Below are positions 60,081 through 64,000 of a stretch of DNA of 64,000 nucleotides, in pieces (position 1 is the first letter of the stretch; each line of letters begins with the position of its first letter). Source of the DNA: Pithys albifrons albifrons (taxonomy: Eukaryota; Chordata; Aves; Passeriformes; Thamnophilidae). Where the stretch lies: the NCBI RefSeq assembly GCF_047495875.1, contig NC_092462.1:32088023-32152022 (forward strand), written 5' to 3'. The notes under the pieces are model-generated. The model was not told the origin of the DNA. It saw only the letters and a program-made list of their open reading frames with translations, and did no database searches. Both the position numbers and the translations under genes were made by a program.

Positions 60081-63000
60081 CTAATCTATGAATCTGTGGA
60101 TAAATCTGAAATGACTAAATTTGAACAAGCACCTATTTGCAGTTTCAACTGGTGACTGATTGCTTTCTTCTGACACACTGTCAGACAAATCATTCCAAGT
60201 ACTGGATGCTGTACATAACACGGCTCATCATATCCACGTAGGCTGAAGTACTTTCCTTGTAGAACAGGAGGAGCTTAGACATAGCCATGCATCTAAAGGC
60301 TCCAAAACACTGTTCTTGTTCTGTGCTTAACCATTAACTAACATGAAAAATCCCTATTGAGCTGTAAAAGGCTCCTGGCAATAGTAAGGAAGCAAATGTT
60401 GGCAGAAACACTGTTTTACTCATCCAGTTTTATGCATTTGCCTCATTTTAGAAAGCCACAGTTAGTGATGTCAGTTTAGAGGTAACAAAAAGTTATTTGG
60501 GCAACTTGAACACATCAGCCTGGAAACTTCATTCTCAGAAATCACATTTGATGCCTAGCTTTGTGTGAGATATCTGTATTTCTTGAAAAAGGTTAAACAG
60601 GTGGCTGGGATTCTTTCTGCACAAAGGGAAATATCTGCTTCTGGGCTTGCCCATAACTGCCCAAACCTTGGCAAAGCTAAAAAAAGAACATAGACCCAAG
60701 CCCTGCCAGGATCTGTGAAGGTGATCCTCTTCCTTGCCAGGTTTTCTCAGCCTATGATTCATGTTTTTTTATCATTCTCATTTATGTTCTTCAAAAACAC
60801 CACCACCAATTCACAGTCTAAATTCCACCTATCTGGAGAGAAGGGAGGGGCATCCTCTACCCCAGAAGCAGCATCACCGGAACACCTGGCCAAGGAACAA
60901 AACATGGCTTTCAATTCCCATCTGTGCTGAAGGTGATAGGACATAAAAAGTAAACTCTACAGGTTTACAAGGCTCTCTGGCATCTTTCTTCACAGACGTA
61001 ACTCTGCTTGTGTGGAAAAATTATTTGCCAGGTCACTGAGAGTAAGAAAGAAAGATATCATAAATCATTTTATAGTCAGTATCAGAAAGTTAAGTACACA
61101 GAGAGCAAATGTAACCACACAACCTAAAGGTTAGAACATTTATATAGTATAGCAACAGCTGGCCAATGACACTTTGCATTTTAGATAACAAATGCCATTA
61201 TTTAAATGGCTAAGTGAACAATTTAATAAGCAAAACTGAGAATGCACTATCACAGAATACTTTTTCCACTCCATGCCTTAAAGCATTCCCACTGGAGACA
61301 GTTAAGTAGGATTCAAACCTTGCCATTAAAGAAGGGATTTCAGCCTTAGCTTTACAAAACCTGATAAAATATTTTTACTTCTACCTAAATTTTTACTTTC
61401 ATTTTAAAAGGTTATTGTTTCAACAATGTTTTCTTTCTGAGAAGCTTATTCAGGGTACAATGGGATGGATATACTGCAGCCACATTTTGTGGGAACAATT
61501 AGTTCATTCTTTTAAAACAAGTATCTGTGGTTTGTATCTTGGGAACAGAACTGAATTTAAACACAGCTCAGTATACCACTAAGTATCTGATTGGCTGTAC
61601 TTGCCAGATTATCACATTCACTGACACTGGATTTATTAAATTTGATGAAACCAAATAAAGGAGATCGGAAAAGGAGTGCCAGAAAACAGTACCTGTCTGT
61701 GTCTTAAGTGCTTCTTCCTTAAGGGCAACTGGAGGCTGCTGGAGTTTCAAAATTGCCATTTCAAAACCTTCTGGATCTTGGCCACAGAACATTCTTTTCA
61801 AAATTGCCATAGACACAGATCATTCAGATATGGAACATACAGAGACAAAATAAAAAGCCAGAGAGATACCCAACTGCACACAAGCAATACTGGTCAAAGG
61901 TAGACTGATCATAGGCCTTAGCAATAGTATTCCCTATCCCTCAGCCCTCATTAGGTGCAAAAACTGTAAAAACACTAAACCATCTCTTAGGTTGCTCAGA
62001 GACTACATAAATACTTTAAAACATTTGTATTCTACTGTGCTTTTTCCTACCCTTCTCATACTGCAGATTTTCTTATTCTAAACTACACCCTTCCCCTTTG
62101 TGACAATGATGATCCCAGTTCAGGAACTTGCTTCTTTAAGACAAGAATATCTTGCTGCCACAAGAATGCAAAGTTCTCAGTACTGCACTAGTTGAAAGAC
62201 CCTGTGTTGGTGCAAGGATACTGAAATGCAATGCAAAGTCTGGGCTGGCAAAAATTGAGTGCTCACAAAGCACAGCAGGTGTTTGCAATTACCATCAGCT
62301 GACGAGCAGCAGCAAAATACAACTACTTCCAACAGCTAAATAACTCCTTGATAACTCCCACCTGTCTCTGTCCCACTGACTTTAAAAAGACAGGCCTCCA
62401 AAAACTACACTCCAGCAATTTGAGGGAGAGGGTAGCATGGGGAGCAAATATCAATGCCTTGTTTTTCCAGATTAGTGTATTAATTACTACTACATCAGGT
62501 GGTCACCAGTTCTGGACCCACTTTTGTTTAAAAAACAAAACAAACCAAAACCCATCCAAAACCATAAAAAAAATGACACACATGCCCTCCTAAGCTGAGA
62601 TTTTGTCAATTCCTGCAGACACTCCTTGTGTGTGTGCAGTAGGCCAGTGGAACTGCTAGAAGCTCTGCAGGCAGTGCTCAGATTTCAGAGAAGCTGAAGA
62701 TGCCAGTTCTAGCATCCCCCAGACAAGGTCAGCCCAGCCCAGCCCAGCATAGAAACCAATCTGCAGGGCCCTAAGAAATACCTGAGGGGAGCAGGCAGCT
62801 TTACAAATTCCACTTTAGTTGACACTAAAAGAGGATTTTAAAAATTTTGAAGAATATTTTAATATCTTAAATCCTTCTAAGGCAGCCTCTGGAAGGGATC
62901 ATAATTAGAAAACTTAGTGTTACTTTGTTTCCCGCTGGTATAGGTAAGGAAAAATATGAACAGCAGAAAATAAGCATAAAAATATTCTTACATATCCCAG

Positions 63001-64000
63001 ACATGATAAGAAATATCCATGATGCTTTTTTACTAGACAGACAATTAAATGGTTATAATTTTTTATATCTTGCAAATCCTGAAAACATGTAACATGCAAG
63101 CCTTAAAATTAAATTTGGGGATGGGGAATTTTTGTTTCGCAAGCAACTATTGACCAAATGGCAAATATTTCATATAAAGCTCTTATATTACATTTTGTAA
63201 ACTCTTTTAGGAAACAGTGTTACTATATCCATCCTCCATTTTCCGTTCACTTACATGTTCTTGATACCTTTATGTATGGTTATTAGGTATGCCTGTTTCA
63301 AGAGTCTAATGAAATCCTGAGATATTCACATATTACAATATCCCAATGTCAATCTGCCAACTTCCAGGAATTAATGTGTCTATGGCTTAATATTCCAGTA
63401 CTTAAAATAGTGATAAAGTTGCAGATCCATTAACTCTTATACCATATATTAACTAGTGATTGTAATGCAAATAGGTGAGTTTTCAGCTTAGAAGTGGTGG
63501 AATTCATAACTACTAGTTTCATAGTTGCTAAGAAATGTAGAAGATGCATATTTTTGTGACAAATTTTTGGCATTGATTGATGACTCAATTTTCTGTTTGA
63601 AAAATATAGTTGCTGAAATCTAGTTAAAACTACACTATTCTGCATCTTCTAACTTTGGTAAATTAACCAGCTTTATTATTCTTTTGAAAACTCTAAGGTC
63701 AGGCAATTTTGCAAACTGAAACATTTGATACAAGAAAATTCCTACTTCATCAGGATAAAATAGTAAAATACGACAATAAAGCTGACTTTCAATTAAAAAA
63801 TATAATTAGTTTGTATAAATATCAGTTGTAATAACTAAAAAGTACTGAAGTAAGAAGCATAATTAAAACCTAAAACTTTTATTCATCCTTTAAGTGTATT
63901 TCACATTGTTACCATATGTTGCCAGAAATAACTAGCAGATATTTGGTTGCTTTTTTTTTTCCTTACAATCATTGCTATTATTTTAAGAGCATGGGAAATC
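60081..64000. other. Non-coding stretch
   Basis: No gene recognised. A short (CAGCC)n run lies at about 62730-62748. An octamer word, atgcaaat, is at about 63466. The remainder is AT-rich and unremarkable. Confidence 0.5.

Noticed and set aside
1..64000. CRISPR arrays, operons, tRNA genes or spliceosomal snRNA genes
   Set aside because: None seen. The window is vertebrate nuclear DNA with no regularly spaced repeats, and no tRNA or snRNA signature was recognised by eye.

Overview
The window looks like AT-rich, gene-poor nuclear DNA from a bird, possibly a passerine. The evidence is the repeats: chicken-repeat-1 (CR1) LINE fragments with bird-type 3' ends, solo endogenous-retrovirus LTRs with 5-bp target duplications, no Alu or L1, and only a few worn relics that resemble MIR. 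No long open reading frame encodes a recognisable cellular protein. Most of the sequence reads as intron or intergenic DNA. The species and the host gene could not be identified.

Layout. Positions 1-8695 show no secure gene. A 5S-rRNA-headed SINE lies at 9284-9602 with a perfect 12-bp target-site duplication, and a second close copy of the family lies at about 42570-42884. CR1 fragments lie at 11389-11432, 17945-18133 and 27915-28114 (all plus strand). A longer mosaic CR1 on the minus strand, with a reverse-transcriptase remnant, lies at 33376-34133. Three solo LTRs, all plus strand, lie at 20378-20980 (TSD tccac), 36789-37497, and 51707-52329 (TSD aaata); the last two belong to one family. 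MIR-like relics are seen at 41665-41781 and, less surely, at 46090-46185 and 49995-50100. Simple repeats include a (TA)n run at 14420-14468 and an (ATTT)n run at 22902-22949. A perfect 15-bp-arm hairpin stands at 18615-18649.

Possible gene. A set of short plus-strand segments has splice-like borders and compatible reading phases: 8696-8791, 12115-12140, 13393-13458, 32091-32114, 40623-40668, and a terminal segment at 46874-46983 ending in TGA. The last pair is the best supported. Joined, they would encode the hydrophilic C-terminal tail of an unrecognised protein across very large introns. Short ORFs beside pyrimidine tracts are common by chance in AT-rich DNA, so this is a hypothesis, not an established gene.

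Two AT-rich stretches, about 38890-39130 and 59600-60080, are dense in homeobox-, GATA-, SOX- or nuclear-receptor-like words and are offered as guesses for conserved enhancers. The clearest biology here is retroposition: a young 5S-derived SINE family, CR1 and ERV solo LTRs in an otherwise quiet intronic or intergenic landscape.
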